From NCBI GenBank assembly GCA_905193395.1, contig CAJJOO010000073.1, positions 1 through 7,099 on the forward strand: a DNA stretch of 7,099 nucleotides, read 5' to 3'. The translations under genes were made by a program, and so were the position numbers. Positions 1 to 5,572 of the stretch are shown here, one piece after another (positions within the stretch are counted from its first letter, which is position 1; the number at the start of each line of letters is the position of its first letter). This DNA is from an uncultured Porphyromonadaceae bacterium (GTDB taxonomy: Bacteria > Bacteroidota > Bacteroidia > Bacteroidales > Muribaculaceae). The notes beneath the pieces were generated by a model, which searched no databases, was not told the DNA's origin, and was given only the letters and a program-made list of their open reading frames with translations.

Positions 1-1147
1 CAAAGCGGTGACGCTTGATGATGTCGGCGATGGGGAACAGGGCGCGGGAATAGAGCCAGCGCGAGATATCGTTGTGCGAGGCGTGGAGGAACAGGGCCTC
101 GTCGGGTATGTCGAAGATGCTTTTTTGCAGGGCCTTGAGGTCGTGTAGCCTCATAATCTCGTTGCCGGTGTCCGGGTCGCGGATAATGAAGTCTCCGAAA
201 CCGAAATTGGCCATGATGGCCTCGCCGAGGTCAACGGGCAGTTTCTTTGAGTTCTTGTCAAGAAACACCCCGCCCAGTTCGCGGACCGCCGGAGCATTGG
301 CCGTTTCGGAGGACTCGACAATCAGCGGCAGGTAGGGGTCGTGCTCGCGCAGGGTGCGGCACAGACGTAAACCGGCCTTGGGGTCCTTCGTGCCGCCACG
401 GGCAAAGGACACGTCGCTGATGACGCCCAGCATGTTCTCGCCGTATTTTTCGTATAGTGACAGGGCTTCCTCGTAGTCGCGGGCCAGCATCACCTTGGGG
501 CGGCCGCGCATGCGCAGCATCTGTTCGTGTTCGTTCAGGGCCTCGGTCGAAAATTCCTTGCTCTGTTTCAGCAGGAACTTATAGATGTGTGGCAGTACCG
601 ATGAATAGAAGCGCACCGAATCCTCCACCACCATAATCATCTGCACGCCGACATCGGTAATGTCGTCGCTGTTCATGCGGTCTTCCAGCAGTTTGATTAT
701 GGCCAGCAGCAGGTCCACGTTTCCGAGCCAACTGAACACATAGTCGATGTGGCTTAGGTCCTCGCCGGCAAGACGCCGCGACACTTCCTTGCTGAACGGG
801 GTCAGCATCACAAGTGGCGTCGCAGGGTGTTGCTCCTTGATGAGACGTGCGCCCGCCAGGCTGTCGCTGATGTCGCCGGCCGGCATCATGATCACCAGGT
901 CGAAGGGCGAGCGGTGCATGATTTCGCGGGCTTCGACTGCGGTTGCGGCGCGTGTGATGCGGGGCGGAGAACTGAGGTTCAGCGACACATATTCCAGATA
1001 CAGTTGCTCGTCGACGCGGCCGTCCTCCTCCATCATGAAGGCATCGTAGGGCGACGCAATGAGCAGAACGTCGTGCACACGCCTTTGCATCAGACGTCCG
1101 AATGCGGTGTCTTTCAGGTATAATCGGCTGAGTGCTTGTTCGTTCAT
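1..1147 (-). CDS. Receiver-domain fusion protein, probably N-terminus of a PEP synthase/pyruvate phosphate dikinase-like protein (partial, runs off the left edge)
   Basis: An uninterrupted minus-strand reading frame starts at the ATG at 1147-1145 (MNEQALSRLYLKDTAFG) and continues for 382 codons to the window edge with no stop. Residues about 25-155 resemble a receiver fold but lack the phosphoacceptor: the strand-3 position reads FDLVIMMPAGD, and the acidic pair and the lysine are missing. Residues about 168-310 form a complete-looking receiver: acidic pair E175/D176 (IMVVEDSVRF), phosphoacceptor D245 (GVISDVSF), S279/S280 on strand 4, and K298 (FLDKNSK). From memory, Bacteroides proteins of about 1000 residues annotated as PEP/pyruvate-binding domain proteins begin in the same way (SRLYLKDT..., NEHEQMLRMRGRPK, LLAIIKLLEDRMN). 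The catalytic PEP-utilising body would lie left of this window and cannot be seen. The product is therefore a family-level call: a cytoplasmic sensor or regulator fused to a phosphotransfer enzyme. The reading frame and receiver domain are much surer than the enzymatic identity. Confidence 0.8.
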   Translation of the reverse strand, partial: MNEQALSRLYLKDTAFGRLMQRRVHDVLLIASPYDAFMMEEDGRVDEQLYLEYVSLNLSSPPRITRAATAVEAREIMHRSPFDLVIMMPAGDISDSLAGARLIKEQHPATPLVMLTPFSKEVSRRLAGEDLSHIDYVFSWLGNVDLLLAIIKLLEDRMNSDDITDVGVQMIMVVEDSVRFYSSVLPHIYKFLLKQSKEFSTEALNEHEQMLRMRGRPKVMLARDYEEALSLYEKYGENMLGVISDVSFARGGTKDPKAGLRLCRTLREHDPYLPLIVESSETANAPAVRELGGVFLDKNSKKLPVDLGEAIMANFGFGDFIIRDPDTGNEIMRLHDLKALQKSIFDIPDEALFLHASHNDISRWLYSRALFPIADIIKRHRF

Positions 1148-1155
1148 ATTATGGT

Positions 1156-1164
1156 ACAAATATA
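1156..1164 (-). promoter_or_regulatory. Alternative -7 box close to the start codon of the receiver-fusion gene
   Basis: The minus strand reads TATATTTGT, which fits TAnnTTTGY. The box ends only 8 bases before the ATG at 1147, so transcription from it would leave almost no leader. A TTG lies about 15 bases upstream, shorter than the usual spacing of about 19-21. It may be a second start site or chance in AT-rich DNA. Confidence 0.3.
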
Positions 1165-1198
1165 CGGGCCTTGTTTTGGCAAGTGCCGCTGCGATGTT

Positions 1199-1207
1199 GC
1201 AAAGTTA
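1199..1207 (-). promoter_or_regulatory. Candidate Bacteroidetes -7 box for the receiver-fusion gene
   Basis: On the minus strand this reads TAACTTTGC, a full match to the Bacteroidetes TAnnTTTGY element and identical to the box before the Fe-S operon at 3273-3281. It would give a 5' leader of roughly 45 bases before the ATG at 1147. No good TTTG lies about 20 bases upstream, so the -33 element is weak. A second perfect box (TATATTTGT) sits at 1156-1164, but it is so close to the ATG that the transcript would be nearly leaderless; I prefer this one. The rest of the 1148-1258 gap is AT-rich and holds no gene. Confidence 0.5.
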
Positions 1208-1258
1208 ACAATTCTCAGCCGAATCTGTAACTAATATCCGATTTTTTATTGCAAAAAA

Positions 1259-3130
1259 TCAGAGATGCAGCCGTATACCGCCCATGGCGGTGAAACCGGG
1301 CATTTCGTAGCCGCGGTTTATCACATAGCGTGCGTCGGTGATGTTGTCGAGCCTAAGGGTGAGGTCGAGCCACGGCAGAATGCCATAGGTGGCCTTGAGG
1401 TCGGCCACGGCATAACTCTGCGTGTCGATGCTCTGATGCACCCAGAGGCGTGCCACGCCTTTGAGTTGCGCGCTTATGGCCAGGTGGGGCAGCGGCCGCC
1501 AGTCAACACCGGCGAAATACTGGTGGCGCGGCGCGCCGGTGAGATTGACGAGCGAGGTGTGGAGGTAACTGTACGAAGCGCTGAGCGTCAGTGTGCGCGA
1601 TGTGTAGGCGCGGGCACTCACTTCGATGCCCTTATTGATGAAGCGGCCCGTGTTCATGTTTTTCATGTCTACTACCTGAATCATATTGCTTCCGCGCGAA
1701 TAGTAGGCCGTCACCTCGGCATGGAACATGCTGCCGAAGTCCTTGCCGGCCGTAACCTCGTAGTTCCACATGCGTTCGGGTCCCAGGTCGGGATTGGCCA
1801 TGCGGTAGAGATAGAGTTCGCGGAACGAGGGGTTGCGGTAGCCCATGGCGGCCGAGGCTTTCAGCGTGACTCCGGCGCCGGGGTTCAGGGCGAAACCTGC
1901 CTGAGGAATCCAGCGGGTGGCGAACATGTTGCTGTTGGCCATGCGCAGGCCTCCGTTGAGGGTTATGAAGCCCTCGGCAAGCGACTGTGCGAAGGTTAGG
2001 TAGGGCGAATATTCGGTGATGCGGCGGCGCGAGGTGGTGGCCATCGACCCGGGTTTGTGGGCATTGCCGCCGGACATGGGAATCTTGCCGCTGTATGTGT
2101 CGAAATCGAAGCCGGCGGTGAGCGAGGCACCGGCCCAGGGCGTGATGTTCTGATACAGCATCACTCCGGCGCGGTCGTCGAGGCTGTGGAAATGGCGCGG
2201 GTCGTCGATGTAGTGGTTGCCCCAACTGTAATATGCCCTTACGGCGCCGTCGGTGCCGGCATAGCGGTTGAAGAAGGCCAGGGAGGTCTCGCCGCGGGTC
2301 ACATTCTGATGGTAGACGTCGGTGGATTCGGGGTTGTCGAGGGTGGGGTAGACTGGGTCGTCGGCCACGAACTTGTCAATCGTTACGTCGGCGGCGGCAT
2401 TCCACCGCCGGCTCAGTTCGTAGCCGGTCTTGAAATAGCCGGAGACATTCTTGAAATCCATACCCTTGATGTTGCCGTCGGTGCGGTCGTAACTGGCACT
2501 GGCCAGAGTTTTCCACTTTCCGTAGACTGCCGTTGCGGTCAGCGAGGACTGCCACGTGTTGTACGAGCCGTACTGCGAGGAGAGCGAGGCATGGAAGCCG
2601 TCGCGGCGTCCTTCGCGGGTGATGACGTTGATTACGCCTGCCATGGCGTTGGAGCCGTAAAGCACCGAGGCCGGGCCGCGCAGCACCTCGACACGTTCCA
2701 CATATTCTTTCGTATACATGTCGGCGACGTGATGCGAATAGAGCCCGGCAAACTGGGGCTGACCGTCGACCATCATCAGCACGGCCGACGCGCGGTCGCC
2801 GCCGACGCCGCGCACCTTGATGTGGCCCGAGCCGCCGTTGCTCACGCCGAAGCCCAGGATGCCGCGCTGCGTGACGAAAACGCTGGGCACACGGCCCGAA
2901 ATGATGTTAAGAACTTCGGTCTGTCCGGAGGCCTCGAGTTGTGAAGGCCCCTGCACGCTCACTGTGTATGGCAACAGATTGGTGCGGACAGCGCTGTTGC
3001 TCCCCGTTACAACGATTTCGTTCAGGATATTGACGGTGCGGACGGAATCAGGCGCCGCACCGGCGCTTTCTGCGGCCGAAACGGTCGTTGCCATCCCGCC
3101 GGCAAGTATCATGGCTATTATTCTATTCAT
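1259..3130 (-). CDS. TonB-dependent outer-membrane receptor (BtuB/CirA/FepA-like architecture)
   Basis: Predicted product of 623 residues: an outer-membrane gated pore that imports a scarce ligand using TonB energy. The start is placed at the ATG at 3130 (MNRIIAMILAGGMATTVSA), which begins a clean signal peptide cut near residues 19-20; an upstream TTG at 3154 would add eight residues before it and overlap the promoter. A TonB-box-like EIVVTGS is at residues 38-44. The plug spans about 50-172, with VLMMVDGQ and the conserved RVEVLRGPASVLYGSNAMAG ending in VINVITR at 166-172. The remaining 450 residues or so carry alternating aromatic strands of a 22-strand barrel. There is no N-terminal carboxypeptidase-like domain and no SusD partner, so it is not a glycan SusC. 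The last residues are GGIRLHL, without the common terminal aromatic. A plug loop has Y131-S-H-H-V-A-D-M138, which could bind metal (speculative). It is transcribed divergently from the Fe-S operon. The ligand is unknown; a metal, siderophore, heme or corrinoid are all possible. Confidence 0.93.
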   Translation of the reverse strand: MNRIIAMILAGGMATTVSAAESAGAAPDSVRTVNILNEIVVTGSNSAVRTNLLPYTVSVQGPSQLEASGQTEVLNIISGRVPSVFVTQRGILGFGVSNGGSGHIKVRGVGGDRASAVLMMVDGQPQFAGLYSHHVADMYTKEYVERVEVLRGPASVLYGSNAMAGVINVITREGRRDGFHASLSSQYGSYNTWQSSLTATAVYGKWKTLASASYDRTDGNIKGMDFKNVSGYFKTGYELSRRWNAAADVTIDKFVADDPVYPTLDNPESTDVYHQNVTRGETSLAFFNRYAGTDGAVRAYYSWGNHYIDDPRHFHSLDDRAGVMLYQNITPWAGASLTAGFDFDTYSGKIPMSGGNAHKPGSMATTSRRRITEYSPYLTFAQSLAEGFITLNGGLRMANSNMFATRWIPQAGFALNPGAGVTLKASAAMGYRNPSFRELYLYRMANPDLGPERMWNYEVTAGKDFGSMFHAEVTAYYSRGSNMIQVVDMKNMNTGRFINKGIEVSARAYTSRTLTLSASYSYLHTSLVNLTGAPRHQYFAGVDWRPLPHLAISAQLKGVARLWVHQSIDTQSYAVADLKATYGILPWLDLTLRLDNITDARYVINRGYEMPGFTAMGGIRLHL

Positions 3131-3150
3131 ATTCAGTGCTGAAAACGTCG

Positions 3151-3159
3151 GCAAAATTA
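3151..3159 (-). promoter_or_regulatory. -7 box of the TonB receptor promoter
   Basis: The minus strand reads TAATTTTGC, a full match to TAnnTTTGY. The start codon is at 3130, so the leader would be only about 15 bases. The nearest upstream TTTG (plus-strand 3186-3189) is 26 bases away, too far for a normal -33 element. The inverted repeat at 3165-3192 occupies the position where the -33 should be, which suggests regulation by a bound factor. Confidence 0.55.
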
Positions 3160-3164
3160 TAAAT

Positions 3165-3192
3165 AATTTCTGTAACTGCTCGTTACAAAATT
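3165..3192. promoter_or_regulatory. Inverted repeat, candidate operator in the divergent control region
   Basis: Left arm aatttctgtaac (3165-3176), 5-base spacer tgctc, right arm gttacaaaatt (3182-3192). The arms are complementary over 11 bases with a single extra c in the left arm; the core is a perfect TGTAAC-N5-GTTACA dyad. It covers the -33 area of the receptor promoter and lies about 57 bases upstream of the -33 of the Fe-S operon promoter. The two-fold symmetry suits a dimeric helix-turn-helix regulator, for example of the CRP/FNR superfamily, but the odd spacing does not match a classical FNR or CRP box, so no regulator is named. It is a poor terminator candidate because both flanking genes start here. 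Confidence 0.5.
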
Positions 3193-3248
3193 TCCGTAAA
3201 AAGTGCCAATTATACCGCAGCCATGGTTATTGATTTATATGGCAATAA

Positions 3249-3281
3249 TTTGCGACAATGGCGCCGGTTGCTTAACTTTGC
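3249..3281 (+). promoter_or_regulatory. Bacteroidetes-type promoter of the Fe-S/aldo-keto reductase operon
   Basis: A -33 TTTG at 3249-3252 is followed after 20 bases by a perfect -7 TAACTTTGC at 3273-3281. Motifs and spacing match the primary sigma-factor promoters of Bacteroidetes. Transcription would start near 3285-3290, giving a leader of about 30 bases before the ATG at 3317. This is the best-formed promoter in the window. Confidence 0.75.
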
Positions 3282-3300
3282 ACTGCAAATGGTATAAGTA

Positions 3301-3327
3301 ATGGATAAAAACCTATATGGCTTCTAA
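3301..3327 (+). other. Possible eight-codon leader ORF overlapping the first operon gene
   Basis: An ATG at 3301 begins MDKNLYGF and stops with TAA at 3325-3327, in a different frame from the gene starting at 3317 and overlapping its first codons. It lies inside the predicted 5' leader. It could affect translation of the downstream gene, but it is short enough to be chance, and no ribosome-binding sequence supports it. Confidence 0.2.
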
Positions 3328-3997
3328 ACAATTCTTCCGTCATTATCCCCGAAAGGGCTTTCCCCTGTACTGGATTCTGCTTGTGTACCTTGTCGTGGGC
3401 TTCTTTTACCCTGTAATCGGTTTCCTGGCAGTGATATGTATGATTGCTCCGGTGGCTTTTGCCGTGCGAAAGGGACGCTGGTGGTGCGGAAACGCCTGCC
3501 CCCGCGGCAGTTTTTACGACAAGATTCTGTCGAAATACTCGCCCCACAAACCAATTCCTGCGTTTGTGCGCACCCGTGGATTCCGCACGTTCATGGTGCT
3601 GTTCATCTTCACCATGTTCGGCGTGCAGATGTACCGTGCCTGGGGCGACTGGGACGCCATGGGCGGCGTGTTCTGGACCATTATCCTTGTCACCACCATC
3701 GTGGGAATAACTCTTTCGTTCGTTTTCGCGCCTCGCACCTGGTGTTCGTTCTGCCCGATGGGCACACTGTCGTCGTGGGTGACGCCGGGCAGCGGGAACC
3801 TGCCCGAGAACTATCGCCGCGTTGTCATCGGCGACCGATGCACCACGCGCTGCCGCCTCTGTTCGGCAGTCTGCCCGATGCAACTCAAACCCTATGAGTG
3901 TAAAAACGATGCTGAAGGTCTCCTGCACCCGGATTGCCTGAAATGCGGCCGCTGCACCGACGGCTGTCCACTGAAAGTCCCCGAATTGAAAGCATAA
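3317..3997 (+). CDS. NapH-like membrane-bound 4Fe-4S ferredoxin protein
   Basis: Predicted product of 226 residues: an inner-membrane electron carrier of the NapH/CcoG/NosR-C-terminal type (Fer4_5 plus ferredoxin clusters). About four membrane segments are seen (two within 17-50, one at 90-106, one at 117-138). The two signature motifs that follow membrane segments are C57-GNA-C61-PRG and C143-SF-C146-PMG. The C-terminal part has two 4Fe-4S sites: C175-x3-C179-x2-C182-x3-C186-P and C207-x2-C210-x2-C213-x3-C217-P, with an extra C195. In NapH the C-terminal clusters are cytoplasmic and pass electrons from menaquinol or ubiquinol; by analogy this protein would link the quinone pool or cytoplasm to partners in the same operon. 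The ATG at 3317 lies about 30 bases after the predicted transcription start and leads directly to the first membrane segment. The next gene follows after 31 bases. No nap nitrate reductase gene is present, so the acceptor differs or is encoded elsewhere. Confidence 0.88.
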   Translation: MASKQFFRHYPRKGFPLYWILLVYLVVGFFYPVIGFLAVICMIAPVAFAVRKGRWWCGNACPRGSFYDKILSKYSPHKPIPAFVRTRGFRTFMVLFIFTMFGVQMYRAWGDWDAMGGVFWTIILVTTIVGITLSFVFAPRTWCSFCPMGTLSSWVTPGSGNLPENYRRVVIGDRCTTRCRLCSAVCPMQLKPYECKNDAEGLLHPDCLKCGRCTDGCPLKVPELKA

Positions 3998-4028
3998 TTT
4001 ACGATAACCGGAATAATATATTCCTCCA

Positions 4029-5543
4029 ATGTTGAAAGTAATAAGAGTTACGCTGGCCGTATTGACCCTTCTGTGCCTGACGCTGCTTTTCGTCGACGTG
4101 ACGGGCTTTGCGGCGTCGCATTGGGCCTGGATGGCCAAAATACAGTTGGTCCCGGCTGTCCTGGGGCTTAATATCGTGGTCCTTGCGGCGCTGGCCGTGG
4201 CCACGGTGCTCCTTGGCCGTGTATACTGCTCGGTAGTCTGCCCGCTGGGAATATATCAGGACGTGGTGAACCGCATCCGTATGTGGACTCGACGCGGCGC
4301 GCGCCGTGGCCCGTTCCGCTACCGTCCGGCACGGAATGTCCTGCGCCTGTCGTTCCTGACGGCGTTTGTCGTGGCCCTGGCCGGAGGATTCTTTGTGCTG
4401 GGCGCCTGGGTGGCATCTTTCATCGACCCGTACAGCGCGTTCGGCCGCATGGGCACCTGGCTGCTGCGGCCCGGAGCGGTCGAGGTCAACAATATGCTGG
4501 CCGATGCCACTGCCGCACAGGGCAGTTATGCTTTTGCCCGCGTCAACCAATTGCCGCTCAGTATTCCCCTGCTGATTGTTGCCTCGCTTACATTTCTGGT
4601 TGTCACGGTGATGGCCTGGCGCGGAGGGCGTGACTATTGCAACACCGTCTGTCCGGTAGGTACCGTTCTCGGTTTCCTGAGCCGATTCTCATGGCTTAAA
4701 ATACGGATTGACTCCGACAAGTGTATCCGTTGCGGCAAATGCGGCGCCGTCTGCAAGGCCCAGTGCATCGACACGAAAAACCATAAAATCGATTACTCGC
4801 GCTGCGTGGCCTGCTTCGACTGCATAGGCAGTTGCAGCGAGGGGGCAATAACATATGGTCGCGCGCCCAAGGTTCCTGCCGCTGAGACTGATGCCGCGCC
4901 GCAGTCCGGTGCACGCCGTGCCATGATGGTCGGCGGCGCGATTGTAGCCGCCGATCTGGCCATGAAGGCTGTAGCAGCGGCAGCCGACGGCGGTCTCGCC
5001 CCGATAAAACATAAAAAGGCTCCCAAGCGCGAGATCCCTGTGGTTCCGCCTGGTTCCGCCTCGCTGCGCGTGATTTCGTCGCGTTGCACGGCCTGCCAGT
5101 TGTGCATCACATCCTGCCCGAACGGCGTGCTTCGTCCGTCGACCTCGCCCGACCGTTTCATGCAGCCCGTGATGGAGTTCAACGACGGTTATTGCCGACC
5201 GGAATGTACCCGTTGCTCAGACGTATGTCCCTCCGACGCCATCGCGCCGATTGATGTGGCCGTGAAGAGTTCAACCAAAATCGGAACGGCCGTTGTCGAT
5301 GCCTCTGCCTGCATCTCGGCCGCCTACGGCCAGAGTTGCGGCACCTGCGCCCGCAACTGCCCGGCCGGTGCCATCGTCATGACAGCGGCGCAGGGCGGAC
5401 ATCTTCGTCCGGTAGTCAACGAAGCCCTGTGTATCGGTTGCGGTTCCTGCGAATATCATTGCCCCGTGGGGCGTGCCGGAAACATCCGCGCCGAATACCC
5501 GGCTATTCATGTGGAAGGCGTTGAGGTCCATCGCCTTGTGTGA
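4029..5543 (+). CDS. NapH-NapG-like fusion polyferredoxin (membrane module, internal Tat-like segment, six 4Fe-4S sites)
   Basis: Predicted product of 504 residues. Residues 1-210 are NapH-like: membrane segments about 4-23, 42-63, 105-128 and 178-197, with C67-SVV-C71-PLG and C204-NTV-C208-PVG after the second and fourth. A basic loop at 88-103 (RRGARRGPFRYRPAR) marks the cytoplasmic side. Two 4Fe-4S sites follow: C232/C235/C238/C242 and C259/C262/C265/C269, both lacking the usual proline after the last cysteine. Residues 295-320 (ARRAMMVGGAIVAADLAMK) look like a twin-arginine signal or fifth membrane segment. A PPG linker (340-342) then leads into a NapG-like domain with four sites: C353/356/359/363, C389/393/396/400, C428/437/440/444 and C468/471/474/478. 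As I recall it, E. coli NapG has the same order, including a long first gap in its third cluster and a PPG after its Tat signal. I infer a C-terminus outside the inner membrane, forming an electron wire. The gene is 31 bases after its upstream partner and 29 before the reductase. Domain content is clear; topology is inferred. Confidence 0.88.
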   Translation: MLKVIRVTLAVLTLLCLTLLFVDVTGFAASHWAWMAKIQLVPAVLGLNIVVLAALAVATVLLGRVYCSVVCPLGIYQDVVNRIRMWTRRGARRGPFRYRPARNVLRLSFLTAFVVALAGGFFVLGAWVASFIDPYSAFGRMGTWLLRPGAVEVNNMLADATAAQGSYAFARVNQLPLSIPLLIVASLTFLVVTVMAWRGGRDYCNTVCPVGTVLGFLSRFSWLKIRIDSDKCIRCGKCGAVCKAQCIDTKNHKIDYSRCVACFDCIGSCSEGAITYGRAPKVPAAETDAAPQSGARRAMMVGGAIVAADLAMKAVAAAADGGLAPIKHKKAPKREIPVVPPGSASLRVISSRCTACQLCITSCPNGVLRPSTSPDRFMQPVMEFNDGYCRPECTRCSDVCPSDAIAPIDVAVKSSTKIGTAVVDASACISAAYGQSCGTCARNCPAGAIVMTAAQGGHLRPVVNEALCIGCGSCEYHCPVGRAGNIRAEYPAIHVEGVEVHRLV

Positions 5544-5572
5544 TTTATTTACCCGATTTTCAACTGTTCACA

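Noticed and set aside
747..1123. Plus-strand open frames near the left edge (also 72-335)
   Set aside because: They lie opposite the continuous minus-strand receiver-fusion gene, whose product has clear receiver motifs.
1240..1260. AT-only inverted repeat gatttttt / aaaaaatc at the stop codon of the receptor gene, considered as a terminator
   Set aside because: The 8-base stem has almost no GC pairs, overlaps the stop codon and is not followed by a T run on the minus strand, so it is weak at best.
2057..2944. Long plus-strand open frame (295 codons) opposite the receptor gene, with a similar one at 1265-1999
   Set aside because: Both are antisense shadows of a GC-rich gene; they show no recognisable domains, while the opposite strand is a clear TonB receptor.
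1259..3130. SusC-type glycan importer
   Set aside because: The receptor is too short at 623 residues, lacks the N-terminal carboxypeptidase-like domain and has no SusD neighbour.
3272..4204. Minus-strand open frame of 310 codons across the first two operon genes
   Set aside because: It covers the operon promoter and the conserved cysteine-rich coding sequence in antisense, and its product has low-complexity composition without domains.
5041..5060. Perfect tandem 10-base repeat tggttccgcc in the linker of the fusion polyferredoxin
   Set aside because: Only two copies, in frame-neutral coding context with no disruption; most likely chance in a Pro/Gly/Ser-coding stretch.
3317..5543. Nitrate reductase (nap) locus
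   Set aside because: NapH- and NapG-like parts are present, but there is no NapA, NapB, NapC or NapD; the terminal gene is an aldo/keto reductase.
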